This document shows positions 24,301 through 33,111 of a stretch of DNA of 64,000 nt, piece by piece. The translations under genes were made by a program, and so were the position numbers. Within the stretch, counting starts at the first letter, position 1, and the number at the start of each line of letters is the position of its first letter. Below the pieces are notes generated by a model, which did not search any database, was not told the DNA's origin, and saw only the letters and a list, made by a program, of their open reading frames with translations. The stretch is from CAWBUW01 sp963792075 (GTDB lineage: Bacteria; Chloroflexota; Anaerolineae; Anaerolineales; UBA4823): contig CAWBUW010000001.1 of the NCBI GenBank assembly GCA_963792075.1, positions 124,001 through 188,000 on the forward strand. Reading direction: 5' to 3'.

Positions 24301-25452
24301 ATGGCGAAAGTTGTTTTAGTTGCGAACACCGATTGGTATCTGTACAACTTTCGCCTGTCCCTGGCCGAAGCCGTGCGAAAGCAAGGCCACGATGTCCTGC
24401 TGGTCTCCCCTTCCGGGCCATACGTCCATCACCTGGAGCAGGCCGGGTTCCGCTGGCAGCGCTGGGAGGTGGGCCGGCGCAGCCTCTCACCGCTGGCCGA
24501 GCTGCCGGCGATCCTGGCGCTGCAACGGCTTTACCGGCAGGAAAAAGCAGACCTGGTGCACCACTGTACGATCAAGCCGGTGATTTACGGCTCGCTGGCT
24601 GCCCGCCTGGCCTCCGTCCCGGCGGTGGTCAATGCCATCACCGGGCGGGGCTACGTGTACCAGCGGGAGGGGGTACTGGGGCTGCTGCTCCGCGGGGTGA
24701 CCGGTGGGCTGTACCGCCTGGCATTCGGTCATGCCAACTATGCCGCCATCTTCGAGAACGATACCGACCGCCAGTTTTTCATCCAACAGCGGTTTGTGCA
24801 TGCGCAGCGGACTTTCCTGGTGGAAGGGGTGGGCGTGGACCCGCAGCGTTATGTGCCCGCTCCGGAACCGGTGGAAAGCCTGGTGGTGCTGCCGGGACGT
24901 TTGTTGTGGGCCAAGGGCATTGCCGATTTTGTCGAGGCGGCGCGCTTGCTGCGCAGTCGCAGCCAGGCGCTGGCGCAGGTGCGTTTCGCTCTGGTCGGCG
25001 ACCCCGATCCGGGCAACCCGACCAGTATTCCGCAGGAGACGCTGCGGGCCTGGGTAGAGCAGGGACTGGTCGAATGGTGGGGCTTCCGTACGGATATGCC
25101 GGCTGTTTTCCAGGGAGCCCAAATCGTGACTCTGCCTTCGATTGGGGAGGGTGTGCCCACCGTGCTGCTCGAAGCGGCTGCCTGTGGCCGCCCCATCGTG
25201 GCTACAGATGTGCAGGGCTGCCGGGACGTGGTCCAGCACGGGGTGAATGGGCTGCTGGTGCCGCCGAATGACCCTGCCGCGCTGGCGCAGGCGCTGGAAA
25301 CCCTGCTGGTGGATCCGGCGCGGCGCGCCGCGATGGGCGCTGCCGGGCGCAAGCTGGTTTTGGAAAAATTCACGAACGAGAAGGTAAACCAGGCGACCCT
25401 GGCCGTCTACCGGTCCCTGGGACTGACAAGGGAGATTTCAACCACACCATGA
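24301..25452 (+). CDS. GT4-family glycosyltransferase
   Basis: This is a cytoplasmic, probably membrane-associated transferase of 383 residues with the two-domain GT-B fold. The N-terminal domain starts VVLVANTDWYLYNFRLSLAE; the C-terminal donor-binding domain has VVLPGRLLWAKGIADFVEAA and the E-x7-E type motif GEGVPTVLLEAAACGRP. This resembles PglA/CapM-like enzymes that add the second sugar to an undecaprenyl-diphosphate-linked monosaccharide. It begins 9 bases after the protease stop and overlaps the wecA-like gene by 4 bases, so the two form a coupled initiation pair. Confidence 0.85.
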   Translation: MAKVVLVANTDWYLYNFRLSLAEAVRKQGHDVLLVSPSGPYVHHLEQAGFRWQRWEVGRRSLSPLAELPAILALQRLYRQEKADLVHHCTIKPVIYGSLAARLASVPAVVNAITGRGYVYQREGVLGLLLRGVTGGLYRLAFGHANYAAIFENDTDRQFFIQQRFVHAQRTFLVEGVGVDPQRYVPAPEPVESLVVLPGRLLWAKGIADFVEAARLLRSRSQALAQVRFALVGDPDPGNPTSIPQETLRAWVEQGLVEWWGFRTDMPAVFQGAQIVTLPSIGEGVPTVLLEAAACGRPIVATDVQGCRDVVQHGVNGLLVPPNDPAALAQALETLLVDPARRAAMGAAGRKLVLEKFTNEKVNQATLAVYRSLGLTREISTTP

Positions 25453-26450
25453 CTTTGACCACGTTCCGCATTGTATTTCTGAGCACGCTGGCAGCATTGA
25501 TTACCGGCTGGTTGGCGGCGCGGCTGGCGCGCCAGGCAGGCTTGATGGATGTCCCCGGCAGCGAAGCCCACAAACAGCACCACCTGCCCACCCCGCTGGC
25601 AGGAGGCATCACGCTGGTGGTCACGCTTCTGCTGGTTGGCTTGCCGGAAAGGATCCTGTTTGACCAGGCTATCTGGCCAATCCTGGCTGCGGGCGGGGTT
25701 GTTTTTATCTTTGGACTGGCGGATGATCGCTTCAGGCTGGCCGCGCGCTGGAAGCTGGTTGGCCAGGTGTTGGCCGCGCTGCTGCTGGTTGGGTTGGGCG
25801 TCTCGGTCCGCCTGTTCAGCCAGGATTGGTTGAATGTCGCCTTGACCTTATTTTGGCTGGTAGGGATCACCAATGCCTTTAATTTCGTGGACAGCATGGA
25901 TGGCCTGGCCTCGGGGCTGGCCGGGCTGACCGCGGCGTTTTTTATGCTCGTGGCGATCAACTCAGGCCAGACCAGCGTATCGTTGTTCGGCGCGTTGCTG
26001 CTGGGCGCTTGCGTGGGCATGTATTACTACACCTCCGCGCCGGCCCGGTTTTTCCTGGGTGATTCGGGGGCGCAGTCGCTTGGTTTTCTGCTCGCCGGCT
26101 TAGCGATTGTGTACAGCCCGGCAGGTTACTTGCGCATCCAGTCCTGGTTTATCCCGATCCTGCTGGTGGGCGTGCCGATCTTCGATACCGCCCTCATCGT
26201 CTTTTCTCGCCTGCGGCGAGGCAAGCCCGTCCATCTTTCCGGGATGGACCACACCTACCACCGGCTGGTGGGGTTCGGATTGGACCCCACGCGTGCGGTC
26301 CTGACCATGCAGTTCATCGCCATGCTGCTGGGCTGCCTGGCGTTTATCTCGCTGTCGCTGCCTCCGCTGGTGGCGAACGCAGTTTTTGCAGCCTGCGTGA
26401 TCGTGGGCCTGTGCATGGTAGTTCTAATGGAAAGGATCCCGATCCATTAG
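25449..26450 (+). CDS. WecA/TagO-like UDP-sugar:undecaprenyl-phosphate sugar-1-phosphate transferase
   Basis: This multi-spanning enzyme (333 residues, about eleven hydrophobic segments) starts glycan assembly by moving a HexNAc-1-phosphate to undecaprenyl phosphate. It belongs to the MraY/WecA superfamily. Motifs are the HLPTPLAGG loop, GLADDRFRLAARWK (Asp pair), NAFNFVDSMDGLASG, FFLGDSGAQSLG and MDHTYHRLVGFG, the histidine motif. The 5' end is coupled to the GT4 gene. The 3' end overlaps the convergent O-antigen ligase-like gene by 4 bases. Confidence 0.9.
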   Translation: MTLTTFRIVFLSTLAALITGWLAARLARQAGLMDVPGSEAHKQHHLPTPLAGGITLVVTLLLVGLPERILFDQAIWPILAAGGVVFIFGLADDRFRLAARWKLVGQVLAALLLVGLGVSVRLFSQDWLNVALTLFWLVGITNAFNFVDSMDGLASGLAGLTAAFFMLVAINSGQTSVSLFGALLLGACVGMYYYTSAPARFFLGDSGAQSLGFLLAGLAIVYSPAGYLRIQSWFIPILLVGVPIFDTALIVFSRLRRGKPVHLSGMDHTYHRLVGFGLDPTRAVLTMQFIAMLLGCLAFISLSLPPLVANAVFAACVIVGLCMVVLMERIPIH

Positions 26451-27952
26451 CCCTTGCGGAAAGCCATCGCTGCTGCTGAGAGCAAACCGGTGCTTACCCA
26501 CAAGTAAGGCATGGCAAAAGAGTCGATGCTGAAACCCTCGCTCAAAAGGGCGACCAGGGAAAGCAGGCCGGCCAGGGCAATGATTTGGATGGTTGCATCC
26601 TGGCTGTGGCGCAGCAGACGGGCAGATTTCACCATTAAAAAGTACCAGCCTGCGAACACGTAGAACCCCAAAATTCCGGTCTCAGAAAGCAGGCGGACCC
26701 ATAGAGATTTGATATTGGGGACGCCCACGAGTACGTTGAGCACATCTCTGATTTCATAAGTAGACCATCCGACAGAGGGCACCTTTTGGGCAAAGAAGAA
26801 GCCTACATTTCCGAGGCCTACCCCCAGCAGGGGATGATCATTAAAGACTCTCCAACCGGTCAGCCAGTAGGTTACTCGCTCCAGGAAAGCCAGTCTTGAA
26901 CCAACTCCGATGATTGTGGTTTCATCCAGGGTAGCTAAACCTTTGATCTCTTGCCAGGACAGCGGGCTGTTCAAGAGCAATCCGAGACGGTAGTCGCGTT
27001 GGCTGATAATGAATATCGCTCCGAATGCGATGAGAAGGTAACCTGCAAGCAGCGCAAAGCTGATTCCCAGGGGCAGGGTAAAACGCAGCAATCTGGAGGG
27101 TCTTTTTTGTTGGCGTGAAGAAATGAACCGGATGATTGCCCTGACCAGCCACAGGTTGAAAAAAAGGATCAGCAGCACCAGCATGAGCAAGAGCGACAAA
27201 AGACTGATACGTGGCGAGCTCATCAAGAACTCGGCCAGGCCAAATACCAAAAGCAGGTTTTCGATGGACAACCCCAGGAACCGGAAGTTGAATACCGATT
27301 TGCGCAGGACCGTGGCCGACAACCATAAGGGAAAATATAGGATGGCCAACTGGTGTGCAAACCAGGAGGCCTCGTATGCCAATCCGGAAGTGCGGTTCCC
27401 CCAATAGAAGAAATATTCCGGTTTGACCACCAGATATTCCTGGATGTCCAGGAGCCACTGCGGATAGCTCTGTGCATGGGTCAGGATATAGATCACCTGG
27501 GACAAGGTCCACACAACCAGCAGTGCGCCTCCGGTGTTGATCCACCGTAAGGATTGCTTAAGTTTCTGTGAATCTCGGGGCAGCGTGGCGCATACCAGGT
27601 AAAAAGCCAGGCCAATTCCCAGGGTGACGAAAGCTTGCAGTTCCTCGTTGAGAGGGGAGCTGCCTTTTAAAGTCGGGAGTTCAATAAAAAATGCTGCCGC
27701 GGAGCTGAGCAATGCCACGATGACGAACAAGAACAGCGGCCAGGTCTCTACAGGCAGGCGCTGGCGTCTGATGACCAGGGCGGGCAGCAGCCAGAGAACG
27801 AACAGCAAAAAGATGGGGCCTCCGGAAAAAGGGGCGACAATGGTTCCCGCCAGCGATGCAAATAAGGGGAAGGTAGTCAGCGGTAGCCCGATCAGCGCCG
27901 CGGCCCACAGGACCTCAATCGAAGTGAAATAAAACCGAGAGAAACGCTGCAT
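26447..27952 (-). CDS. O-antigen ligase/polymerase-like membrane protein
   Basis: This protein of about 501 residues has at least ten hydrophobic segments and a large loop in the second half (GVGSRLAFLERVTYWLTGWRVFNDHPLLGVGLGNVGF), typical of the Wzy/WaaL O-antigen ligase superfamily. It would polymerise or ligate lipid-linked repeats outside the membrane. The start is set at 27952 (MQRFSRFYF), two bases after the Wzz-like stop; an upstream in-frame ATG at 28021 lies inside that gene. It belongs to the minus-strand operon with the Wzz-like gene. Confidence 0.75.
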   Translation of the reverse strand: MQRFSRFYFTSIEVLWAAALIGLPLTTFPLFASLAGTIVAPFSGGPIFLLFVLWLLPALVIRRQRLPVETWPLFLFVIVALLSSAAAFFIELPTLKGSSPLNEELQAFVTLGIGLAFYLVCATLPRDSQKLKQSLRWINTGGALLVVWTLSQVIYILTHAQSYPQWLLDIQEYLVVKPEYFFYWGNRTSGLAYEASWFAHQLAILYFPLWLSATVLRKSVFNFRFLGLSIENLLLVFGLAEFLMSSPRISLLSLLLMLVLLILFFNLWLVRAIIRFISSRQQKRPSRLLRFTLPLGISFALLAGYLLIAFGAIFIISQRDYRLGLLLNSPLSWQEIKGLATLDETTIIGVGSRLAFLERVTYWLTGWRVFNDHPLLGVGLGNVGFFFAQKVPSVGWSTYEIRDVLNVLVGVPNIKSLWVRLLSETGILGFYVFAGWYFLMVKSARLLRHSQDATIQIIALAGLLSLVALLSEGFSIDSFAMPYLWVSTGLLSAAAMAFRKG

Positions 27953-27954
27953 TT

Positions 27955-28605
27955 TCAAGATTTTATCTGGATCAGAATGCGCCGGCCTGCCATCTCGACA
28001 AACAGCAAGCCGACCAGCCATCCGATCAGACTGCCGGCCAGGACCAACTTGTTGGTGTTGAAATAAATGGGCTGCTCAGGTCTCCCGGCTAATGAGGGCG
28101 GTGAATAAACCACGTAAGCGGGTGTTTGGCCATCTTTTTGGGATTGCAGCATCGCCTGGTAGCCTGCTTCTGCCCATAAATTGACCAGCACCTGGGCAAA
28201 CTCGGGGTCAGTGTGGCGGAAGCGCAGTTCCCAGATCGCATGCCGGCGTTCGATGGAGCTGTTCGCTAACAGGTTCCATCCTTCCGTGTTCTGCCCAAGC
28301 CTGGAGGCCTCTCCCAATACGTAGTTGATCACCCCGGGAGAGGTTAATGCACCCTGGGTGCTGGAGAGCGCCATATCGATGTAATACATGTCAAGCGGTT
28401 CTTGAGGGGTTTTAGTCAAATCAATCTCTACCAGATACGTGGCGACAGCTTCATAGACTGGGGCATGTGAGCGTGAGAAAATAAAGCCGGCCAGTCCACC
28501 TGCCAGCGCAGTTGCCAGGATGAGCCACCACCAGCGTACGTAGAAAAAGAAGTGTTCGATCGGATCGAATTCTGGCATAGGGCTTATGAGGTTTCCTTTC
28601 GTCAA
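27955..28605 (-). CDS. Wzz-like polysaccharide chain-length determinant
   Basis: This 216-residue protein has two membrane helices, one near residues 25-47 (WWWLILATALAGGLAGFIFSR) and one near 188-207 (LVLAGSLIGWLVGLLFVEM), with a periplasm-facing domain between them. That is the Wzz/PCP topology that controls glycan length with a Wzy polymerase. The proline-rich stretch before the second helix (YSPPSLAGRPEQPIY) fits Wzz. No tyrosine-kinase domain is fused or adjacent. It lies between the WbaP-like gene and the ligase/polymerase. Confidence 0.8.
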   Translation of the reverse strand: MTKGNLISPMPEFDPIEHFFFYVRWWWLILATALAGGLAGFIFSRSHAPVYEAVATYLVEIDLTKTPQEPLDMYYIDMALSSTQGALTSPGVINYVLGEASRLGQNTEGWNLLANSSIERRHAIWELRFRHTDPEFAQVLVNLWAEAGYQAMLQSQKDGQTPAYVVYSPPSLAGRPEQPIYFNTNKLVLAGSLIGWLVGLLFVEMAGRRILIQIKS

Positions 28606-28608
28606 TTC

Positions 28609-30081
28609 TTACGCGCCAATCCCACTGATAACCACCCAACCTGTTTTGAGCAAGATGTAAATATCTAGCCAGAGAGACCAGTTGCTCAAATAATATTCAT
28701 CTAATTGCAGGCGTTGTTGAAAAGTGGTCGTGTGGCGGCCCATCACTTGCCACCAACCGGTCATGCCAGGGCGGACTTGCAGGATCAGCTCCGCATAGCT
28801 GCCCATGTCGGCGTGTTCGTTCGGCATATAGGCGCGCGGGCCCACCAGGCTCAGGTCGCCGGTAATGATATGGTAAAGTTGGGGCAGTTCGTCAATGCTG
28901 AATTTACGCAGCAGGCGACCAACGCGGGTAACGCGTGGATCGCTGGCTAACTTGTGGTATGTCTCATATTCCAGGCGCGCCTGGGGATCGCCTTCCAACA
29001 ACTTTTGTAAGTTCTGGTCTGCATCCATTTGCATGGTGCGGAACTTAAGGTAATTGATGCGCTTCCCGTGCTGGCCCAGCCGTTCCTGGGTATACATCGC
29101 CGGACCGGGAGAATCCAGTTTGATCAATACAGCGATTAACAGGAAGAAAGGCGTACACAATACGGCGATCAATGTGCCAAAGATCAAGTCAACCCCGCGT
29201 TTGACGATTAACGCTTGTTTGTTGAGTAAATGATAATTGGCTTGCAGGGTGAGCCGGCCTTCCAGGTCCACAGTGCGCACCCATAAGGAACTGATCCCTG
29301 AATTAGCTAAAACGACCATCACCGTCGGAAAGAATTTACTCAGCCAGCGTATATCCGGGCGGGAGCCGGGCTGTTCCGAGGTGCGATAGGGGTTTGTGGA
29401 TTCCACCAGTACCGCGTAGCTGATCTTATTAGTGGAGGCGATTTCTTCCATTTGAGAACGGAGGTGAATGATCGGCACCCCCAGGATGTGCTGCAAGGGG
29501 GTGTCTGTCTCCTCATCCAGGAGCAGGATGGGTTTCAGGCCCAGCCGCCGGCATTGGAGCAGTCGCCGGATCACATCGCGCAATTCCTCCACCGGGCCCA
29601 GGATGATGACCGGGATTCCCCACCAGGCAAGCAGGGAGCCCCGGTTGCGGATAATGATCCGTATAGCCAGGTTCAGCAAGCAGGCGAAGGCCCAACCCAT
29701 CACGAAGATCGTGCGGGGAAAATTCGGCCCGATTTTCTGCAAATAAACGGCCATCCCCAAGACGGCATATCCCAACAAAAGAGAATAAAAAATCTGGCGC
29801 ATTTCCTCGACGGCGGTGCGCCCAAAGCCTGGATACATCCCGGTGATCGCGTAGGTAATCAAGATCGCGATCAGATTGGTGTAAAGCAGCGGAACGAAAA
29901 CTTCCCAATTGATCTCCCCGCCGATGTATGGAATGGCAGCATACCGCAGGTAAGTTGCCAGGCCAAAGGCGAGAAGGAAGCTGATGGTATCGCCTACGAT
30001 CAGGATCAGCGTGACCAGTATCGATCTGCCGCGGATCGTTCCGATTTGGACTGAGGTATGGTGGGTTAAAAGGTTAGCCAA
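28609..30081 (-). CDS. WbaP/WcaJ-like polyprenyl glycosylphosphotransferase
   Basis: This 490-residue membrane enzyme loads a hexose-1-phosphate onto undecaprenyl phosphate. About four or five N-terminal helices precede a Rossmann-like central domain and one re-entrant helix (LIFGTLIAVLCTPFFLLIAVLI). The catalytic domain carries KLDSPGPAMYTQERLG, YLKFRTMQMDAD, KFSIDELPQLYHII, GDLSLVGPRAYMP and RPGMTGWWQVMGR. The first codon is a TTG (30081-30079) with only a weak ribosome-binding site. A TATAAT box sits 34 bases upstream. It is the first gene of the minus-strand wbaP-wzz-ligase set. Confidence 0.92.
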   Translation of the reverse strand: MANLLTHHTSVQIGTIRGRSILVTLILIVGDTISFLLAFGLATYLRYAAIPYIGGEINWEVFVPLLYTNLIAILITYAITGMYPGFGRTAVEEMRQIFYSLLLGYAVLGMAVYLQKIGPNFPRTIFVMGWAFACLLNLAIRIIIRNRGSLLAWWGIPVIILGPVEELRDVIRRLLQCRRLGLKPILLLDEETDTPLQHILGVPIIHLRSQMEEIASTNKISYAVLVESTNPYRTSEQPGSRPDIRWLSKFFPTVMVVLANSGISSLWVRTVDLEGRLTLQANYHLLNKQALIVKRGVDLIFGTLIAVLCTPFFLLIAVLIKLDSPGPAMYTQERLGQHGKRINYLKFRTMQMDADQNLQKLLEGDPQARLEYETYHKLASDPRVTRVGRLLRKFSIDELPQLYHIITGDLSLVGPRAYMPNEHADMGSYAELILQVRPGMTGWWQVMGRHTTTFQQRLQLDEYYLSNWSLWLDIYILLKTGWVVISGIGA

Positions 30082-30115
30082 AGGGATCTCTGTTTATTAA
30101 AGTCAAAGTTTCGTT

Positions 30116-30121
30116 ATTATA
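30116..30121 (-). promoter_or_regulatory. -10 box of the wbaP-like gene
   Basis: TATAAT on the minus strand (ATTATA on the plus strand) gives a start near 30,108 and a leader of about 27 bases. No good -35 box was seen at 17 bases. Confidence 0.45.
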
Positions 30122-30151
30122 CCTTGGTTCATTGGGAGTTGCCGCGCTGGG

Positions 30152-31387
30152 TCAGCGTGACCGTTCCCGAGCTACCCGGTTTAATTCATCTGCCAACCGG
30201 CTTAGAATCACCGCTTGATCACAATTTTCCAGGGCATAGGTCCTCCCTTGCCTGCCGAGTTTTTCCCGTAGCTCGGCCTGGTTGGCCAGGTGGAGAATGG
30301 CGCTGCGCATCGCGCCTACATCCTCCGGCGGAATGACCAGCCCAACCTGGCTGACGACCCTGGCGAGCTCAGTGTTAGGGTTGGCGGTGGCAATGACGGG
30401 CCGGCCGCTGGCCAGCATACCGTTCAACTTGGATGGCATCACCAGGTCGGCTGCATTGGCGCGCTGGATCAATACGTGGATATCGGCTGCGTTGAGCAGG
30501 TCGTTCAATTTTTCGGCGGGCTGCAGCGGGAAGAAGGTGAGGTTGTCCAGGCCGGTCGACAGATCTTCCAGGGCGCGCCGGGCCGAGCCATCGCCGCATA
30601 AGACGAAATGGATGTGGTGCTCCTCCTGGAGCAAGCGGGCGGCTTGGACCAACAGTTCCAGCCCCTGTTTATGCCCCATGCTACCGGAATAAAGCACCAG
30701 CACCTGCTCAAAGTCCAATCCCCACCTTTGGCGGAAAGGGCTGGGGGTATCTTGGGGAAAGATCGCCCGGCAGTCTACCCAGTTGGGCAGCAGGCGGGTT
30801 TTTTGCGCTCCAAGGCCTTTATCCCACAGGCGCTCCTGCATGCGCTGGGAGATGGTGGATACCCGGTCGAAACGCTTGAGCAAAACGGCTTCTGACCATT
30901 GCAGCCAGCGGCCAAGCAGGTGCAGGCCAGGGACCATTTGCAGCTTGAGGGCGGCATCCAGCTCGAAATCCTGTAAATGTAGCCAGGCCGAGCTGCCAAA
31001 CAACCTGGCAAAGAACCACGCTGCAGGGGCGCCTGCGATGGCGGGGGCAACCGCCAGGATGATTTCTGGCTGCCATCTCAATTGAACCAGCAGTGCAGGA
31101 GTGCTGAAGAGGGCAAAGGAGAACAGGTGTAAGATGCGAGAGAGGCCGGAGGGGCGAGAGGGCACCCAAAGTGGGCAGCGAAAGACCTGGATGGTCTCCA
31201 GGGTTTCACGCCTGTAGGCCCAGGCAGCATAACCGGGCTGTACTCGCCATTCAGGATAATAGGGCGGGGCAGTAACCACCCGAACTTGATGCCCTCCCTG
31301 GGCGAGAAAACGCGCCATTTCTCCGGTAAATTTTCCAATGCCGACCAATTCGGGATCGAAATTGAGGCCGTAAACCAGGATGCGCAT
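30152..31387 (-). CDS. WcaI-like GT4 glycosyltransferase
   Basis: This 411-residue GT-B glycosyltransferase resembles colanic-acid WcaI. The N-terminal block is MRILVYGLNFDPELVGIGKF with RVVTAPPYYPEW, the WcaI-like start. The C-terminal domain has VLVLYSGSMGHKQGLELLV, FVLCGDGSA and MPSKLNGMLASGRPVIATA. It is predicted to add a sugar to the growing lipid-linked repeat in the cytoplasm. It is the last gene of the minus-strand group 35,353-30,152, four bases after the acetyltransferase stop. Confidence 0.85.
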   Translation of the reverse strand: MRILVYGLNFDPELVGIGKFTGEMARFLAQGGHQVRVVTAPPYYPEWRVQPGYAAWAYRRETLETIQVFRCPLWVPSRPSGLSRILHLFSFALFSTPALLVQLRWQPEIILAVAPAIAGAPAAWFFARLFGSSAWLHLQDFELDAALKLQMVPGLHLLGRWLQWSEAVLLKRFDRVSTISQRMQERLWDKGLGAQKTRLLPNWVDCRAIFPQDTPSPFRQRWGLDFEQVLVLYSGSMGHKQGLELLVQAARLLQEEHHIHFVLCGDGSARRALEDLSTGLDNLTFFPLQPAEKLNDLLNAADIHVLIQRANAADLVMPSKLNGMLASGRPVIATANPNTELARVVSQVGLVIPPEDVGAMRSAILHLANQAELREKLGRQGRTYALENCDQAVILSRLADELNRVARERSR

Positions 31388-31390
31388 AGA

Positions 31391-31972
31391 TTATGGGCTG
31401 GGGGGATTGTTCCGGATGGGCCGCGGCCGGATGGGCTGTGCCGGGCTGCCTGCGCAGATCATCCCGGCCGGCAGATCGTGGAAAACCGAGCTCCTGGCCC
31501 CGACCACGGTTCCATCCCCAACCGTGACGCCGGGAGCGATGAAAACATCGGTGGCAAGCCAGACCTGGTTCCCGATATGGATTGGCGGAGCAGAAATATC
31601 AAAACTGGGCAGGGTGTAATCATGGATTCCCGCACAAAGATACGAACGTTGAGAGATCACGGAATGCGCCCCAATGTGGATCTCTCCAAGCGAATAGAGC
31701 ACAACTTCGTCACCAATCCAGGAATAGTCGCCGATCGCTAGTTTCCAGGGATACGTGATCCAGGCTGTGGGCCGGATCAGGACTTTGGCGCCGATCTGTG
31801 CTCCAAACAGGCGCAGCAAGAAGCGCCGGAACCCATACAGCACCTGGGGGGAGGGGCGGAAGATGAACCACTGCACCAGCCACCATAGCTGCACGATGAA
31901 CCCTGATCGGCCGCGGAACCCCTCCGGCATGCGGAAGCTGGATAGATCCTGGTATGGCAGCGCCTGGTTCAT
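31391..31972 (-). CDS. WcaF-like hexapeptide-repeat acetyltransferase
   Basis: This 193-residue protein has left-handed beta-helix hexapeptide repeats from about residue 70 (IGAKVLIRPTAWITYPWKL, IGDYSWIGDEVVLYSLGEIHIGAHSVISQ) and the acetyl-CoA site AGSPAQPIRPRP near the end. The N-terminal segment (QDLSSFRMPEGFRGRSG) matches the WcaF branch of O-acetyltransferases acting on exopolysaccharide sugars. It is coupled to the GT4 gene upstream by a 4-base overlap. Confidence 0.87.
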   Translation of the reverse strand: MNQALPYQDLSSFRMPEGFRGRSGFIVQLWWLVQWFIFRPSPQVLYGFRRFLLRLFGAQIGAKVLIRPTAWITYPWKLAIGDYSWIGDEVVLYSLGEIHIGAHSVISQRSYLCAGIHDYTLPSFDISAPPIHIGNQVWLATDVFIAPGVTVGDGTVVGARSSVFHDLPAGMICAGSPAQPIRPRPIRNNPPSP

Positions 31973-33111
31973 GACTTACCGGCCAGGCCCTGGTACAGGT
32001 TGATCCATTGAGGCGTGGTAGCTTTCCAGCTATAAGAAGATTCGATCAACCGGTACAGGTTCTCACCACGTTCAGCGCGTTCCTTCATAGTCCACCTTTG
32101 AGCCTGTTCCAGAGCCTGGGCGAGTGCATCTACTTCAGGGTCTACCAACAGGCCGCCATTTTCCGCCCAGGCCCCCAGCAGGCCGGTTGTTGTGGTGGTG
32201 ATCACGGGGGTGCGGCAGGCGGCCGCTTCCAGGTTCACCATTCCAATGCCTTCAGAATGGGAGGGCAGGCAGAACACCCAGGCATTCCGGTAAAGCTTCC
32301 ATTTTTGCTCTCCCGAAACGGGTCCCAGGAAATCCACCCGCTCCCTCAGGCCGGCTCTTTCCACTTGCTGCCGGAGCTGCGCGGCATAATCCGCATCGCG
32401 CGCTTGTACCGGGCCTGCAATTTTCAAACGAAAATGAGAGCTTTCCAGGCGGGAAAATGCCTGGATCAGCAGATCCAGACCTTTGACCGGATGGATTCGG
32501 CCCATAAACAAGAGATAGGGTTCGCCGGTGATATCTGGCTTTGTGTGGGCAAACAGGCGATCGATCGCTTCCAGGTCAACGCTCAACGGAATGACCTCGA
32601 TCGGTACACCTGGGAAATAGCTGCGCAAGTTCTTGGCTTCGCGGGGATGGGCAGCGTGGATCGTGCCGGCATGCCGGAATGCCGGGTAGGCAACCGTCTG
32701 CCAGTAGAGCCATTTCTTCAGGCGATGAGGCCAGCGCTGCCTTTGCCAGATCCAGGGCTCGAGCATTCCGCGTGTAGAAATGACGAAAGGCTTTCCTTGC
32801 TGCCGGGCCGCCCGGGCCGCCGCCCACTGCACCCACATCCAAACGCCGTGCAGGTGAATGACGTCTGCCTTTTGCACGCTGCCGGTGAGCGCCTGCCTGG
32901 ATCCAGGAGCCGCTCGCCAGGAACGAGCCAAACCGCCGGTAACCAGCCGGATTCCTTCGACTCCGGCCGGCAGCGGCACTGTTTCATCTCCCGTGCTCAG
33001 AACCGTTTGCGGCAAGGTGGGAATTAGCTGGCGGACTATGTCATCGATGGCGCTGGTGATTCCGGTGTTAGCAGGGGAATGGTCTTCGGTGACTTGAAGG
33101 ATGCGGGTCAT
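31969..33111 (-). CDS. GT4-family glycosyltransferase
   Basis: This is a GT-B transferase of about 380 residues. The N-terminal block is RILQVTEDHSPANTGITSAI; the C-terminal block has YLLFMGRIHPVKGLDLLIQAF and HSEGIGMVNLEAAACRTPVI with the GT4 acidic pair. ATG 33111 is chosen because it overlaps the ligase-like stop by 4 bases; the frame stays open 52 codons further upstream inside that gene, but those residues are arginine-rich and not protein-like. The sugar donor is unknown. Confidence 0.88.
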   Translation of the reverse strand: MTRILQVTEDHSPANTGITSAIDDIVRQLIPTLPQTVLSTGDETVPLPAGVEGIRLVTGGLARSWRAAPGSRQALTGSVQKADVIHLHGVWMWVQWAAARAARQQGKPFVISTRGMLEPWIWQRQRWPHRLKKWLYWQTVAYPAFRHAGTIHAAHPREAKNLRSYFPGVPIEVIPLSVDLEAIDRLFAHTKPDITGEPYLLFMGRIHPVKGLDLLIQAFSRLESSHFRLKIAGPVQARDADYAAQLRQQVERAGLRERVDFLGPVSGEQKWKLYRNAWVFCLPSHSEGIGMVNLEAAACRTPVITTTTTGLLGAWAENGGLLVDPEVDALAQALEQAQRWTMKERAERGENLYRLIESSYSWKATTPQWINLYQGLAGKS